Part shown: piece by piece, positions 52,649 to 62,608 of the stretch | How the letters are laid out: each line of letters starts with the position of its first letter | Numbering within the stretch: position 1 is the stretch's first letter | Source: Acidovorax sp. GW101-3H11 | GTDB lineage: Bacteria > Pseudomonadota > Gammaproteobacteria > Burkholderiales > Burkholderiaceae_C | Reading direction: 5' to 3' | DNA length: 64,000 nucleotides | NCBI RefSeq assembly: GCF_001633105.1 | Contig: NZ_LUKZ01000035.1 | Coordinates: 8,959 to 72,958 of the forward strand | Translations under genes and position numbers: made by a program | The notes under the pieces: generated by a model | The model's input: the letters and a program-made list of their open reading frames with translations, nothing else | The model's database searches: none | What the model was told of the DNA's origin: nothing

Positions 52649-54154
52649 ATGGAAACCTTAAATCTCCTCATGCAGGGTTTTGCCACCGCGGCAACACCCA
52701 TCAACCTGCTGTGGGCCTTTGTGGGCTGCATGATCGGCACCGCCGTGGGCGTGTTGCCCGGCATCGGCCCGGCCGTGGCCGTGGCCATGCTGCTGCCCAT
52801 CACCGTGAAGGTCGAGGCCACGGCCTCGATGATCTTCTTTGCGGGCATCTACTACGGCGCCATGTACGGCGGCTCCACCACCTCCATCCTGCTGAACACG
52901 CCCGGTGAGGCGGGCTCCATGGTCACGGCCATGGAGGGCAACAAGATGGCCAAGAACGGCCGCGCTGGCGCCGCGCTGGCCACGGCCGCCATCGGCTCGT
53001 TTGTGGCGGGCACCATTGCCACCGTGCTGGTCACCTTCTTTGCGCCGCTGGTCGCCGAATACGCCGTGCGCCTGGGTCCGCCCGAATATTTCATGCTGAT
53101 GGTGCTGGCCTTCACCACCGTGAGCGCGGTGCTGGGCAAGAGCACACTGCGTGGCATGGTGGCCCTGTTTGTCGGCCTGGCCATGGGCCTCATCGGCATC
53201 GACCAGCTCACCGGCCAGGCCCGCTACACCGGTGGCGTGCCCGAGCTGATGGACGGCATTGAGGTCGTGCTCATCGCCGTGGGCCTGTTTGCCGTGGGCG
53301 AGGCGCTGTACAACGTGATGTACGAAGGCAAGACCGACGAAACCCAGAACCGCCTGACCAGCACCCACATGACCAAGGAAGAGTGGAAGCGCTCCTGGCC
53401 CGCGTGGCTGCGCGCCACGTTCATCGGTTTTCCGTTTGGCACCGTGCCTGCGGGCGGCAGCGAGATCCCGACCTTCCTGAGCTACGCGGCCGAGAAGAAG
53501 CTGAGCAAGAACAAGGAAGAGTTCGGCACCACTGGCGCCATCGAAGGCGTGGCGGGCCCCGAGGCGGCCAACAACGCGGCCATCACGGCCACGCTGATCC
53601 CGCTGCTCACGCTGGGCATCCCGACATCCAACACCACGGCCATCCTGCTGGGCGCGTTTCAGAACTACGGCATCCAGCCCGGCCCGCAGCTGTTTGACAC
53701 CAACGGTGCGCTGGTGTGGGCGCTGATCGCGTCGATGTACATCGGCAACGTGATGCTGCTCATCCTGAACCTGCCGCTGGTGGGCCTGTGGGTGAAGCTG
53801 CTGAACATCCCCAAGTCGTACCTGTACGCGGGCATTCTGGTGTTCTCCACGCTGGGCGTGTATGGCATGCGCCAGAGCGCGTTCGACCTGGTGCTGCTGT
53901 ACGCGATTGGCCTTCTGGGCGTGGTGATGCGCCGCTTCGACTTCCCGGCCGCGCCGGTGGTGGTGGGCATGATCCTGGGCCCGCTGGCCGAGGCGCAGAT
54001 GCGCAACGCCGTGGCGATTGGCGAAGGCAAATGGACCATCTTCCTGGAGCGCCCCGGCTCGGTGACCCTGATCGTCATCGTGCTGGCCGTGCTGATCGTG
54101 CCGCGCCTGCTGCGCCGCTGGGCAGCACGCAAGATGGCGCTGGCACAAACCTGA
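52649..54154 (+). CDS. tctA: tricarboxylate transporter large membrane subunit
   Basis: This 501-residue, 11-12-helix permease has the conserved N-terminal [23 protein letters not shown] and [30 protein letters not shown], and a second internal repeat with [25 protein letters not shown] and [18 protein letters not shown]. It forms the translocation path with TctB. It is the last gene of the operon and is followed by a strong hairpin terminator. Confidence 0.96.
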   Translation: METLNLLMQGFATAATPINLLWAFVGCMIGTAVGVLPGIGPAVAVAMLLPITVKVEATASMIFFAGIYYGAMYGGSTTSILLNTPGEAGSMVTAMEGNKMAKNGRAGAALATAAIGSFVAGTIATVLVTFFAPLVAEYAVRLGPPEYFMLMVLAFTTVSAVLGKSTLRGMVALFVGLAMGLIGIDQLTGQARYTGGVPELMDGIEVVLIAVGLFAVGEALYNVMYEGKTDETQNRLTSTHMTKEEWKRSWPAWLRATFIGFPFGTVPAGGSEIPTFLSYAAEKKLSKNKEEFGTTGAIEGVAGPEAANNAAITATLIPLLTLGIPTSNTTAILLGAFQNYGIQPGPQLFDTNGALVWALIASMYIGNVMLLILNLPLVGLWVKLLNIPKSYLYAGILVFSTLGVYGMRQSAFDLVLLYAIGLLGVVMRRFDFPAAPVVVGMILGPLAEAQMRNAVAIGEGKWTIFLERPGSVTLIVIVLAVLIVPRLLRRWAARKMALAQT

Positions 54155-54174
54155 GCCTGACGGCCTTCGCCAAC

Positions 54175-54206
54175 AAAAAAACCGCGCCTTTCAGCGCGGT
54201 TTTTTT
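54175..54206. terminator. bidirectional terminator after tctA
   Basis: ACCGCGC-CTTTCA-GCGCGGT is flanked by A6 on the left and T7 on the right, so it can act on both strands. Confidence 0.92.
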
Positions 54207-54315
54207 ATGGGTCAGCGGCAATGTCATCACAAGCCAGACACCCAAGGCCCTGACGCCCTTCGATGCCCTCCCCACCAGGATGGCTTGCTCAACGGGGGCC
54301 GATTCTACCATAAAA

Positions 54316-54336
54316 TGCGAATAGTTCTTATTTGCA
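54316..54336. promoter_or_regulatory. Fur-box-like operator
   Basis: The 21-bp site TGCGAATAG-T-TCTTATTTGCA (reverse strand TGCAAATAAGAA...) is an AT-rich imperfect palindrome that matches the general look of Fur boxes in this phylum. It ends 10 bp before the start codon of the DUF2325 gene, so binding would block expression. Confidence 0.65.
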
Positions 54337-54346
54337 AGGATGGTGC

Positions 54347-55102
54347 ATGGTCACACTTCCGCAGGAGTTTCTGGCGCTGTGCCGCCAACTGGGGGATGCA
54401 CAGCAGCGCTGCAGCGCCGCCATGCAGGCACAGGCCCGGCAGATCGAGGCCCTGACGGCCGAGGTGGTGCGCCTGCGCGGTGCCGTCATCGTGCGCGATA
54501 CCCGCCTGGCGCTGGCACGGGACGAGCTGGAGCAACTGCGCGCCGCCAGCCCCGGCCTGCCACGCCGCCAGGCCATGGCGCGGCACATCGGCCTGCTGGC
54601 CGAGCGCATCACGACCTTGTCGCGGGAGTGCCTGCGCTGGCGCCAGGCGGCGGGGCAGGACGCTGCGGCCAGTGCGCCCCGGCAGGGCGACGGCGCTGCG
54701 CTGCTGGCCACGGCGTCTTCCGCGCAGACTCCACAGATGCCGCTGATGCCACCGGTGCCGATGGAGCCGATGGAGCCGATAGAGCCGCACGCCAGCGGCC
54801 ATCTCCCGCCGCATGCGCATGCGCAGGCCGGGGAGGGCGACGCGATCGGTAGCGCAGACCTGGATGCCAGCCTGGCCGCCGCCGACCTGGTGATCTGCCA
54901 GACGGGCTGCATCAGCCACGACGACTACTGGCGCGTGCAGGACCACTGCCGCCGCACGGGCAAGCCCTGCATCCTGGTCGATCAGCCCTTGGCCGTGCGC
55001 GAGGCGCAGGCGCTGGCCGCCCTCCGGCCCATGGTGGTGCTGCGCGTGGCCTCAGCCGCCCTGCCTGCGGCGTCCGCACAGCCTGAAGATGCAGAAATCT
55101 GA
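54347..55102 (+). CDS. DUF2325-domain protein
   Basis: This 251-residue protein has an N-terminal coiled coil (residues 10-90: AAMQAQARQIEALTAEVVRLRG and similar) and a Pro/Met-rich linker with PMEPMEPIEP. The C-terminal DUF2325 domain (LDASLAAADLVICQTGCISHDDYWRVQDHCRRTGKPCILVDQP) has two conserved-looking cysteines. AAGGA lies before ATG 54347. A Fur-box-like site overlaps the promoter region, suggesting iron control. The biochemical role of the family is not established. A SIR repeat follows. Confidence 0.82.
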   Translation: MVTLPQEFLALCRQLGDAQQRCSAAMQAQARQIEALTAEVVRLRGAVIVRDTRLALARDELEQLRAASPGLPRRQAMARHIGLLAERITTLSRECLRWRQAAGQDAAASAPRQGDGAALLATASSAQTPQMPLMPPVPMEPMEPIEPHASGHLPPHAHAQAGEGDAIGSADLDASLAAADLVICQTGCISHDDYWRVQDHCRRTGKPCILVDQPLAVREAQALAALRPMVVLRVASAALPAASAQPEDAEI

Positions 55103-55105
55103 ATA

Positions 55106-55165
55106 AAAATGGCCGTTACCGCGCGATGGTATTGCCTTAATAGCTATCAAAATAATAGCTATTGA
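55106..55165 (+). repeat. SIR dispersed repeat, copy before the sigma-54 activator
   Basis: AAAATGGCCGTTACCGCGCGATGG, TATTGCC, TTAATAGCTATCAAAATAATAGCTATTGAGG. The CTATCAAAATAATAG end is complete and forms its own hairpin. Confidence 0.8.
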
Positions 55166-55236
55166 GGTGCTGGAGGCAGCCTTTGCCCGCGTGCGCAGGC
55201 GGGCGCCGGCCGCCAGCGCCGCGCTACCATCCGCAG

Positions 55237-56747
<1,511 letters not shown>

Positions 56748-56748
<1 letters not shown>

Positions 56749-56801
56749 ATTTCAGGCAGATGTCCGAAATTCAGTCAAATCAACTGCATTAATTTCAGAC
56801 A
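56748..56801. promoter_or_regulatory. upstream activator half-sites (AATTTCRGRCA)
   Basis: AATTTCAGGCA (56748-56758), its inverted partner TGTCCGAAATT (56761-56771) and AATTTCAGACA (56791-56801) share one 11-bp motif. They lie about 50-105 bp before the -24 element, the normal place for sigma-54 enhancer binding. Confidence 0.65.
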
Positions 56802-56852
56802 CTGCTTCTGAGGTGTTAGCAGAAGTTTCATACAAATCAACAGCTTGCGAGC

Positions 56853-56868
56853 TGGCACAAACTGTGCA
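56853..56868 (+). promoter_or_regulatory. sigma-54 (-24/-12) promoter
   Basis: TGGCACAAACTGTGCA has GG and GC at the required 10-bp spacing and differs from the consensus TGGCACG-N4-TTGCW at two positions. It lies 32 bp before the start codon of the binding-protein gene. Confidence 0.8.
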
Positions 56869-56899
56869 ATGTTCAGGCATCACAACAGGAGACATCGCT

Positions 56900-58096
56900 A
56901 TGCACCGTCGCTCACTGATCGCCCTTGCCACCCTGGCCGCTACCGCACTGGCCTCGCCCCTGGCGCAAGCCCAGGGCAAGGACATCAAGATCGCCATCAT
57001 CGCCAGCAAGACGGGCCCGCTGGAAGCCTATGCAAAGCAGACCATCGTGGGTTTTCACATGGGCTTGAACTACGCCACCGGCGGCACCATGACGGTGGCC
57101 GGGCGCAAGCTGGTCGTGCTGGAGAAGGACGACCAGGGCAAGCCCGACGTGGGCAAGGCCGCGCTGGCCGCAGCCTACGCCGATGAAAAGGTGGACATCG
57201 CCGTCGGTCCCACAGCCTCGCCCGTGGCGCTCGCTATGCTGCCCGTGGCCGAGGAATACAAGAAGATCCTGCTGGTGGAGCCCGCCGTGGCCGACAGCAT
57301 CACCGGAGACAAGTGGAACAAGTACATCTTCCGTACGGGCCGCAACTCCAGCCAGGACGCCGCAGCCAATGCCGTCGCACTGGACCAGCCCGGCAACGTG
57401 ATCGCCGTGCTGGCCAACGACAACGCCTTCGGCCGCGACGGTGTGAAGGCCGCCAAGAGTTTCACCAAGAAGGCCAAGATCGTCCACGAGGAATACCTGC
57501 CTGTGGGCACTACCGACTTCACGGCCGGCTTGCAGCGCATCATTGACAAGCTCAAGGACCAGCCGGGCAACAAGTACCTGTCGGTAGCCTGGTCTGGCGC
57601 CCCGGCGCCGTTCGCCAAGATCGCTGATCTGGAGCTGGAAAAACGCTACGGCATCAAGCTCGCCACGGGCGGCAACATCCTGCCCGCCATGGTGGCCTAC
57701 AAGAGTTTCCCCGGCATGGAAGGCGCGCTGTATTACTACTTCGGCATTCCCAAGAATCCGGTGAACGATGCCATGGTGGCCCAGCACTACAAGGAGTTCA
57801 AGGCGCCGCCGGACTTCTTCACCGCTGGTGGCTTCTCCGCCGCCATGGCCATCGTGACGGCGCTCAACAAGACCGCTGGCGACACCAATACCAACAAGCT
57901 CATCAGCACCATGGAAGGCATGAGCTTTGACACGCCCAAAGGCAAGATGACCTTCCGCAAGGAAGACCACCAGGCCATGCAGAGCATGTTCCACTTCAAG
58001 ATCAAGAACGACCCCGCCTTCGCCTGGGGCGTGCCCGAGCTGGTCCGCGAGATCAAGCCCGAGGAAATGGATATCCCGATTACCAACAAGCGGTAA
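56900..58096 (+). CDS. LivK-like periplasmic binding protein of the PHB/3HB locus
   Basis: This 398-residue type I periplasmic binding protein has a signal peptide (MHRRSLIALATLAATALASPLAQA), IKIAIIASKTGPLEAYAKQTIVGFHMGLNYA, VDIAVGPTASPVALAMLPVAEEY and VIAVLANDNAFGRDGVKAAKSF. It belongs to the branched-chain-amino-acid (Leu/Ile/Val) binding group, but its neighbours (PHB depolymerase and oligomer hydrolase) suggest 3-hydroxybutyrate or its oligomers as ligand. CAGGAGAC precedes the ATG. A sigma-54 promoter lies directly upstream and a terminator directly downstream, so this gene may be expressed more strongly than the rest. Confidence 0.88.
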   Translation: MHRRSLIALATLAATALASPLAQAQGKDIKIAIIASKTGPLEAYAKQTIVGFHMGLNYATGGTMTVAGRKLVVLEKDDQGKPDVGKAALAAAYADEKVDIAVGPTASPVALAMLPVAEEYKKILLVEPAVADSITGDKWNKYIFRTGRNSSQDAAANAVALDQPGNVIAVLANDNAFGRDGVKAAKSFTKKAKIVHEEYLPVGTTDFTAGLQRIIDKLKDQPGNKYLSVAWSGAPAPFAKIADLELEKRYGIKLATGGNILPAMVAYKSFPGMEGALYYYFGIPKNPVNDAMVAQHYKEFKAPPDFFTAGGFSAAMAIVTALNKTAGDTNTNKLISTMEGMSFDTPKGKMTFRKEDHQAMQSMFHFKIKNDPAFAWGVPELVREIKPEEMDIPITNKR

Positions 58097-58156
58097 GCGG
58101 TTAGCGAGGCCCGTCGGACAGGACCACCGTCCTGCTCCTTCGGGGTCCATCCCGCA

Positions 58157-58178
58157 GGGGCGGCCGCCCCTTTTTTTT
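58157..58178 (+). terminator. terminator after the binding-protein gene
   Basis: GGGGCGGCCGCCCC is self-complementary and is followed by eight T. It probably attenuates transcription between the binding-protein gene and the depolymerase gene. Confidence 0.85.
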
Positions 58179-58259
58179 CCAGTGAATTGATGCATGAACC
58201 CCCGGATTACACGGGGGCTGGGTCGGTTTTTCTCAAAAATTATTTGGAGACAAGACAAC

Positions 58260-59732
58260 ATGGCTTTCAATTTCATCCGGGCGGCTGCAGCAGGGGCTGC
58301 GATGGCACTGTGTGGCACGGGCGGCGCCCTGGCCGCCGTCAACTTGCCAGCACTCAAGATCGACAAGACACAGACGACGGTATCGGGCCTGTCCTCGGGC
58401 GGCTTCATGGCGGTGCAGCTGCACGTGGCTTACTCGGCCACGTTCGCCAAGGGCGCAGGCGTGGTCGCGGGCGGCCCGTTCTATTGCGCTGAAGGCTCGG
58501 TCGTCAACGCCACCGGGCGTTGCATGGCCAGCCCTGCGGGCATCCCCACCAGCACGCTGGTCAGCACCACCAGCACCTGGGCCAGCCAGGGCACCATCGA
58601 CCCGGTGGCCAACCTGCAAAACTCCAAGGTCTACCTGTTCTCGGGCACGCTCGACAGCGTGGTCAAGACCGGCGCCATGGACGCGCTGCGCACCTACTAC
58701 AACAGCTTCGTGCCCACCGCCAACGTGGTCTACAAGAAGGACATCGCGGCCGAACACGCGATGGTGACGGACGACTACGGCAACGGCTGCTCTACCAAGG
58801 GTGCGCCCTACATCAGTGACTGCAACTTCGACCTGGCTGGGGCCATGCTGCAGCACCTGTACGGCACGTTGAACGCTCGCAACAACGCCACGCTGCCCAC
58901 CGGCAACTACATCGAGTTCAACCAGAGCGAATTCATCACCAACCACGGCATGGCCACCACCGGCTGGGCCTATGTGCCCCAGGCTTGCCAGGCGGGCGGC
59001 AGCGCCACTTGCAAGCTGCACGTGGTGCTGCATGGCTGCAAGCAGAACGTGAACGACGTGCAGCAGCAGTACGTGCGCAACACCGGCTACAACCGCTGGG
59101 CCGACAGCAACAACATCGTGATGCTGTACCCGCAGACCAGCCTGGCCGCCACCAACAGCTGCTGGGACTGGTGGGGCTATGACAGCGCCAACTACTCCAA
59201 GAAGTCCGGCCCGCAGATGGCTGCCATCAAGGCCATGGTGGACCGCGTCTCCAGCGGAACGGGTGGCACCACGCCCCCGGCGGCCCTGCCTGCCCCCACG
59301 GGCGTGAGCACCTCGGGCGCCACGGCCAGCAGCATGGCCGTGGGCTGGGCTGCCGTCAGCGGCGCCGCCAGCTACAACGTGTACCGCAACGCCAACAAGG
59401 TCAACGCGCTGCCCGTCACGGCCACCAGCTACACCGACACCGGCCTGGCCGCGTCCACCACCTACAGCTGGACGGTGCGCGCGGCCGATGCCAACGGGGC
59501 CGAGGGCGCCACATCGGCCGCCGCCTCGGGGACCACGCTGGCGGGCTCGGGCGGCACCGCCACCTGCACCACCGCCAGCAACTATGCCCACACGCTGGCC
59601 GGGCGCGCCTATGCCGCCGGGGGCTACACCTATGCGCTGGGCTCCAACCAGAACATGGGCCTGTGGAACGTGTTTGTGACCAACACATTGAAGCAGACCA
59701 GCACCAACTACTACGTGATTGGCACCTGCTGA
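58260..59732 (+). CDS. phaZ: extracellular polyhydroxybutyrate depolymerase
   Basis: This 490-residue secreted hydrolase has a signal peptide (MAFNFIRAAAAGAAMALCGTGGALA) and an N-terminally placed lipase box GLSSG (Ser45), which marks the type 2 catalytic domain of extracellular PHB depolymerases. KLHVVLHGCKQNVNDVQQQYVRNTGYNRWAD is the oxyanion and histidine region. A fibronectin type III linker (about residues 340-430: SSMAVGWAAVSGAASYNVYRN) and a C-terminal substrate-binding domain (YAHTLAGRAYAAGGYTYALGSNQNMGLWN) complete the known architecture. It degrades PHB granules or films outside the cell to oligomers and 3-hydroxybutyrate. TTGGAGAC precedes the ATG. Confidence 0.93.
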   Translation: MAFNFIRAAAAGAAMALCGTGGALAAVNLPALKIDKTQTTVSGLSSGGFMAVQLHVAYSATFAKGAGVVAGGPFYCAEGSVVNATGRCMASPAGIPTSTLVSTTSTWASQGTIDPVANLQNSKVYLFSGTLDSVVKTGAMDALRTYYNSFVPTANVVYKKDIAAEHAMVTDDYGNGCSTKGAPYISDCNFDLAGAMLQHLYGTLNARNNATLPTGNYIEFNQSEFITNHGMATTGWAYVPQACQAGGSATCKLHVVLHGCKQNVNDVQQQYVRNTGYNRWADSNNIVMLYPQTSLAATNSCWDWWGYDSANYSKKSGPQMAAIKAMVDRVSSGTGGTTPPAALPAPTGVSTSGATASSMAVGWAAVSGAASYNVYRNANKVNALPVTATSYTDTGLAASTTYSWTVRAADANGAEGATSAAASGTTLAGSGGTATCTTASNYAHTLAGRAYAAGGYTYALGSNQNMGLWNVFVTNTLKQTSTNYYVIGTC

Positions 59733-59735
59733 AAT

Positions 59736-59880
59736 ATGTACAACCCCCTGAGCCGCTTCGCGTCTTCCCCCTTCTCTCGAATGGCTGCGCCATTCGGGAA
59801 GGGGGACACCGCCAGCGCGGCGGGGCGGCCCTTGCGCGGCGGTCGCTGGCTTCGACCGTGCCAGTTGCGGAGACTGTTGA
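59736..59880. repeat. Comamonadaceae-type intergenic repeat with hairpins
   Basis: The stretch CCCCCTGAGCCGCTTCGCG, CTTCCCCCTTCTC...GAGAAGGGGG-like pairs and CGCCAGCGCGGCGGGG with GCGGCGGTCGCTGG form several stems. From memory, very similar sequence is scattered between genes in Acidovorax and relatives. Only one copy is in this window, so its repeat status rests on recollection. Confidence 0.55.
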
Positions 59881-59979
59881 CGATGGAAACCCAGTGAAGG
59901 CCTTGGCACCCCGCCGCAGGGCAGGGTTGCCGGGCTCTTTGAATGAAATGACTCAGACCGTGAAAGTGAACCACCACCC

Positions 59980-60750
59980 ATGAGCACCTTGGCCACCAAG
60001 GACTTGACCATCCGCTTCGGCGGCCACGTGGCGGTCAATGCTGTGACCTGCTCTTTCGAGCCCGGCACGCTGACCGCCATCGTGGGCCCCAACGGTGCGG
60101 GCAAGACCACGTACTTCAACCTGATCTCCGGGCAACTCAAGGCCAGCAGTGGCAGCGTCACGCTGGGCGGGCAGGACCTCACGGGTCTGTCCGTCTCGGC
60201 GCGCACGCATGCGGGCCTGGGCCGGGCATTCCAGCTCACCAACCTGTTCCCCAACCTCAGCGTGCTCGAAAACGTGCGCTTGGCCGTGCAGGCCACGCAA
60301 GAGGGCAAGCACCGCCGGGGCCTGAACCTGTGGAGCATCTGGAGCGACCACACCGCGCTCACCCAGCGTGCCCGTGTGATCTTGCAGGCCGTGGCCATGA
60401 CCGACCGTGCCGACACCCCCGTGGCCAGCCTGCCGCATGGTGACCAGCGCAAGCTCGAAGTGGCGCTGCTTATGGCGCTGGAGCCACAGGTCTACATGTT
60501 CGACGAGCCCACCGCTGGCATGAGCCACGACGAGGCGCCCGTGATCTTGAACCTGATCCGTGAGCTGAAGAAGGACAAGACCAAGATCATCCTCTTGGTG
60601 GAGCACAAGATGGATGTGGTGCGCGAGCTGGCCGACCGCATCATCGTGCTGACCAACGGCACGCTGGTGGCCGACGGCCCACCGGCCGAGGTGATTGCAT
60701 CGCCCGTGGTGCAAGAGGCCTACCTGGGTGTGACCAAGGAGGCCGCATGA
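59980..60750 (+). CDS. livG: ABC transporter ATPase, LivG-like
   Basis: This 256-residue ATPase has Walker A GPNGAGKTT (residues 36-44), signature SLPHGDQRKLEVA (a variant of LSxGxQ), Walker B QVYMFDEPTAGM and the H loop LVEHKMDVV. It has the longer LivG form with the insert after Walker A. It powers import by the LivH/LivM permease. The gene overlaps livF by 4 bp. With the LivK-like protein and PHB enzymes it probably imports 3-hydroxybutyrate or related acids. Confidence 0.93.
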   Translation: MSTLATKDLTIRFGGHVAVNAVTCSFEPGTLTAIVGPNGAGKTTYFNLISGQLKASSGSVTLGGQDLTGLSVSARTHAGLGRAFQLTNLFPNLSVLENVRLAVQATQEGKHRRGLNLWSIWSDHTALTQRARVILQAVAMTDRADTPVASLPHGDQRKLEVALLMALEPQVYMFDEPTAGMSHDEAPVILNLIRELKKDKTKIILLVEHKMDVVRELADRIIVLTNGTLVADGPPAEVIASPVVQEAYLGVTKEAA

Positions 60751-61490
60751 GCACCAGCAACACAACCCCTCCCAACCTGCTCGAACTCAAGGGCGTGCAC
60801 ACGCACATCGGTGCGTACCACATCCTGCACGGCGTGGATCTGGCCGTGCCCAAGGGCCAGCTCACCATGCTGCTGGGCCGCAACGGCGCGGGCAAGACGA
60901 CCACGCTGCGCACCATCATGGGCCTGTGGCATGCATCGCAGGGCTCCATCCACTTCGGTGGCAAGGACATCACGGCCATGAACACCCCCGCCATCGCGGG
61001 CCTGAACATCGCCTACGTGCCCGAGAACATGGGCATCTTTGCCGACCTCACGGTGAAGGAAAACATGCTGCTGGCCGCCCGCAGCGCGCGCAATGCCACG
61101 CAGATGGATGAGGCGCGGCTGCAGTGGATCTTCAAGCTCTTCCCGGCGGTGGAGAAGTTCTGGAACCACCCCGCAGGCAAGCTCAGCGGCGGCCAGAAGC
61201 AGATGGTGGCCGTGAGCCGCGCCATCGTCGAGCCGCGCGATCTGCTCATCGTGGACGAGCCCAGCAAGGGCCTCGCGCCCGCCATCATCAACAACATGAT
61301 CGATGCGTTCGACCAGCTCAAGAAGAGCGGCGTGACCATCTTGCTGGTGGAGCAGAACATCAACTTTGCCAAGCGGCTGGGCGACACCGTGGCCGTGATG
61401 GACAACGGCCAGGTGGTGCATGCAGGCAGCATGGCCGCGCTGGCGGCGGACGAGGAACTGCAGCGCTCGCTGCTGGGGCTGGCGCTATGA
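60747..61490 (+). CDS. livF: ABC transporter ATPase, LivF-like
   Basis: This 247-residue second ATPase has Walker A GRNGAGKTT (44-52), signature KLSGGQKQMVAVSRAI, Walker B DLLIVDEPSKGLAP and H loop LLVEQNINFA, the LivF pattern. It pairs with LivG. The start codon overlaps the livG stop (ATGA), showing translational coupling. A SIR repeat separates it from livH. Confidence 0.93.
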   Translation: MSTSNTTPPNLLELKGVHTHIGAYHILHGVDLAVPKGQLTMLLGRNGAGKTTTLRTIMGLWHASQGSIHFGGKDITAMNTPAIAGLNIAYVPENMGIFADLTVKENMLLAARSARNATQMDEARLQWIFKLFPAVEKFWNHPAGKLSGGQKQMVAVSRAIVEPRDLLIVDEPSKGLAPAIINNMIDAFDQLKKSGVTILLVEQNINFAKRLGDTVAVMDNGQVVHAGSMAALAADEELQRSLLGLAL

Positions 61491-61508
61491 GTTTCACCCT
61501 TGGTTTCA

Positions 61509-61570
61509 AGCTTTTTAGGCCGTCTGCGCGCGTCCATCAAGCGGTTATAGCTATCAAAAACATAGTGATG
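61509..61570 (+). repeat. SIR dispersed repeat inside the liv operon
   Basis: CTTTTTAGGCCGTCTGCGCGCGTCCATCAAGCGGTTATAGCTATCAAAAACATAG follows the SIR block order. It fills most of the 115-bp gap between livF and livH and could form an mRNA hairpin there. Confidence 0.65.
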
Positions 61571-61605
61571 GCACATCCCCCCACCCCCCAACAAGGAGGC
61601 CTGGC

Positions 61606-62592
61606 ATGAGCATGGCCCGCGACTTCGACTGGAAACCCCTGGCCCTGGTGCCCGCGCTGGCGCTGCTGGTGCTGCCCTTCATCGGCTCGCCCAGCACCTG
61701 GCTCACGCTCACGGTGGCGGGGCTGGCCATGGGCATGATCATCTTCATCATCGCCTCGGGCCTCACGCTGGTGTTCGGCCTCATGGACGTGCTGAACTTC
61801 GGCCACGGCGTGTTCATTGCGCTGGGTGCCTTTGTGGCCACCAGCGTGCTGGGCGCCATGGGCGACTACACACAAAGCGCTGACCTGTGGCGCAACCTGA
61901 TGGCCGTGCTGCCCGCCATGCTGGTGGCCATGGCCGTGGCCGGGGCCGTGGGCCTGGCGTTCGAGCGCTTCATCGTGCGGCCCGTGTACGGCCAGCACCT
62001 CAAGCAGATCCTCATCACCATGGGCGGGATGATCATTGGTGAGGAATTCATCAAGGTCATCTGGGGCCCGCAGCAGATCCCGCTGCCGCTGCCCGAAGGC
62101 ATGCGTGGCTCGCTGCTGGTGGGCGATGCCGCTATCGAAAAATACCGCCTCTTGGCCATGGCAGTGGGGCTGCTGGTGTTCGGCGTGCTGGCCTGGACAC
62201 TGTCGCGCACCAAGGTCGGCCTGCTCATCCGCGCTGGTGTGCAAGACCGCGAGATGGTCGAAAGCCTGGGCTACCGTATCCGCCGCCTGTTCATTGGCGT
62301 GTTTGTGGTGGGATCGGCCCTGGCGGGCCTGGGTGGCGTGATGTGGGGCCTGTACCAGCAAAGTGTGGTGCCCCAGATGGGCGCGCAGGTCAATGTGCTG
62401 ATCTTCATCGTCATCATCATCGGCGGCCTGGGCAGCACGGGCGGCGCGCTCATCGGTGCGCTGCTGGTGGGGCTGATGGCCAACTACACCGGCTTCCTGG
62501 TGCCCAAGGTGGCGCTGTTCTCCAACATTACCCTCATGGTCGCGATCCTGCTGTGGCGCCCGCAAGGCGTCTACCCGGTTGCCAACCGCTGA
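61606..62592 (+). CDS. livH: ABC permease, LivH-like
   Basis: This 328-residue integral membrane protein has about eight hydrophobic segments. GLAMGMIIFIIASGLTLVFGLMDVLNFGHG is the family signature, and EMVESLGYRIRRLFIGVFVVGSALAGLGGVMWG is the EAA-like region that contacts the ATPases. AAGGAGGCC precedes ATG 61606. It forms the translocation pore with LivM. Confidence 0.93.
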   Translation: MSMARDFDWKPLALVPALALLVLPFIGSPSTWLTLTVAGLAMGMIIFIIASGLTLVFGLMDVLNFGHGVFIALGAFVATSVLGAMGDYTQSADLWRNLMAVLPAMLVAMAVAGAVGLAFERFIVRPVYGQHLKQILITMGGMIIGEEFIKVIWGPQQIPLPLPEGMRGSLLVGDAAIEKYRLLAMAVGLLVFGVLAWTLSRTKVGLLIRAGVQDREMVESLGYRIRRLFIGVFVVGSALAGLGGVMWGLYQQSVVPQMGAQVNVLIFIVIIIGGLGSTGGALIGALLVGLMANYTGFLVPKVALFSNITLMVAILLWRPQGVYPVANR

Positions 62593-62608
62593 TGAGGAGT
62601 CCCACAAC

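Noticed and set aside
52658-54148. A 496-codon frame on the minus strand opposite tctA
   Set aside because: It is an antisense shadow of a well-defined permease gene, with His/Gln-rich wording.
59936-59955. TTTGAATGAAATGAC considered as a SIR copy
   Set aside because: Only the first block of the repeat is present; the GGCC and CTATC blocks are missing.
58233-60452. A 739-codon frame on the minus strand
   Set aside because: It is antisense to the PHB depolymerase and livG, both with intact motifs; no domain is visible.
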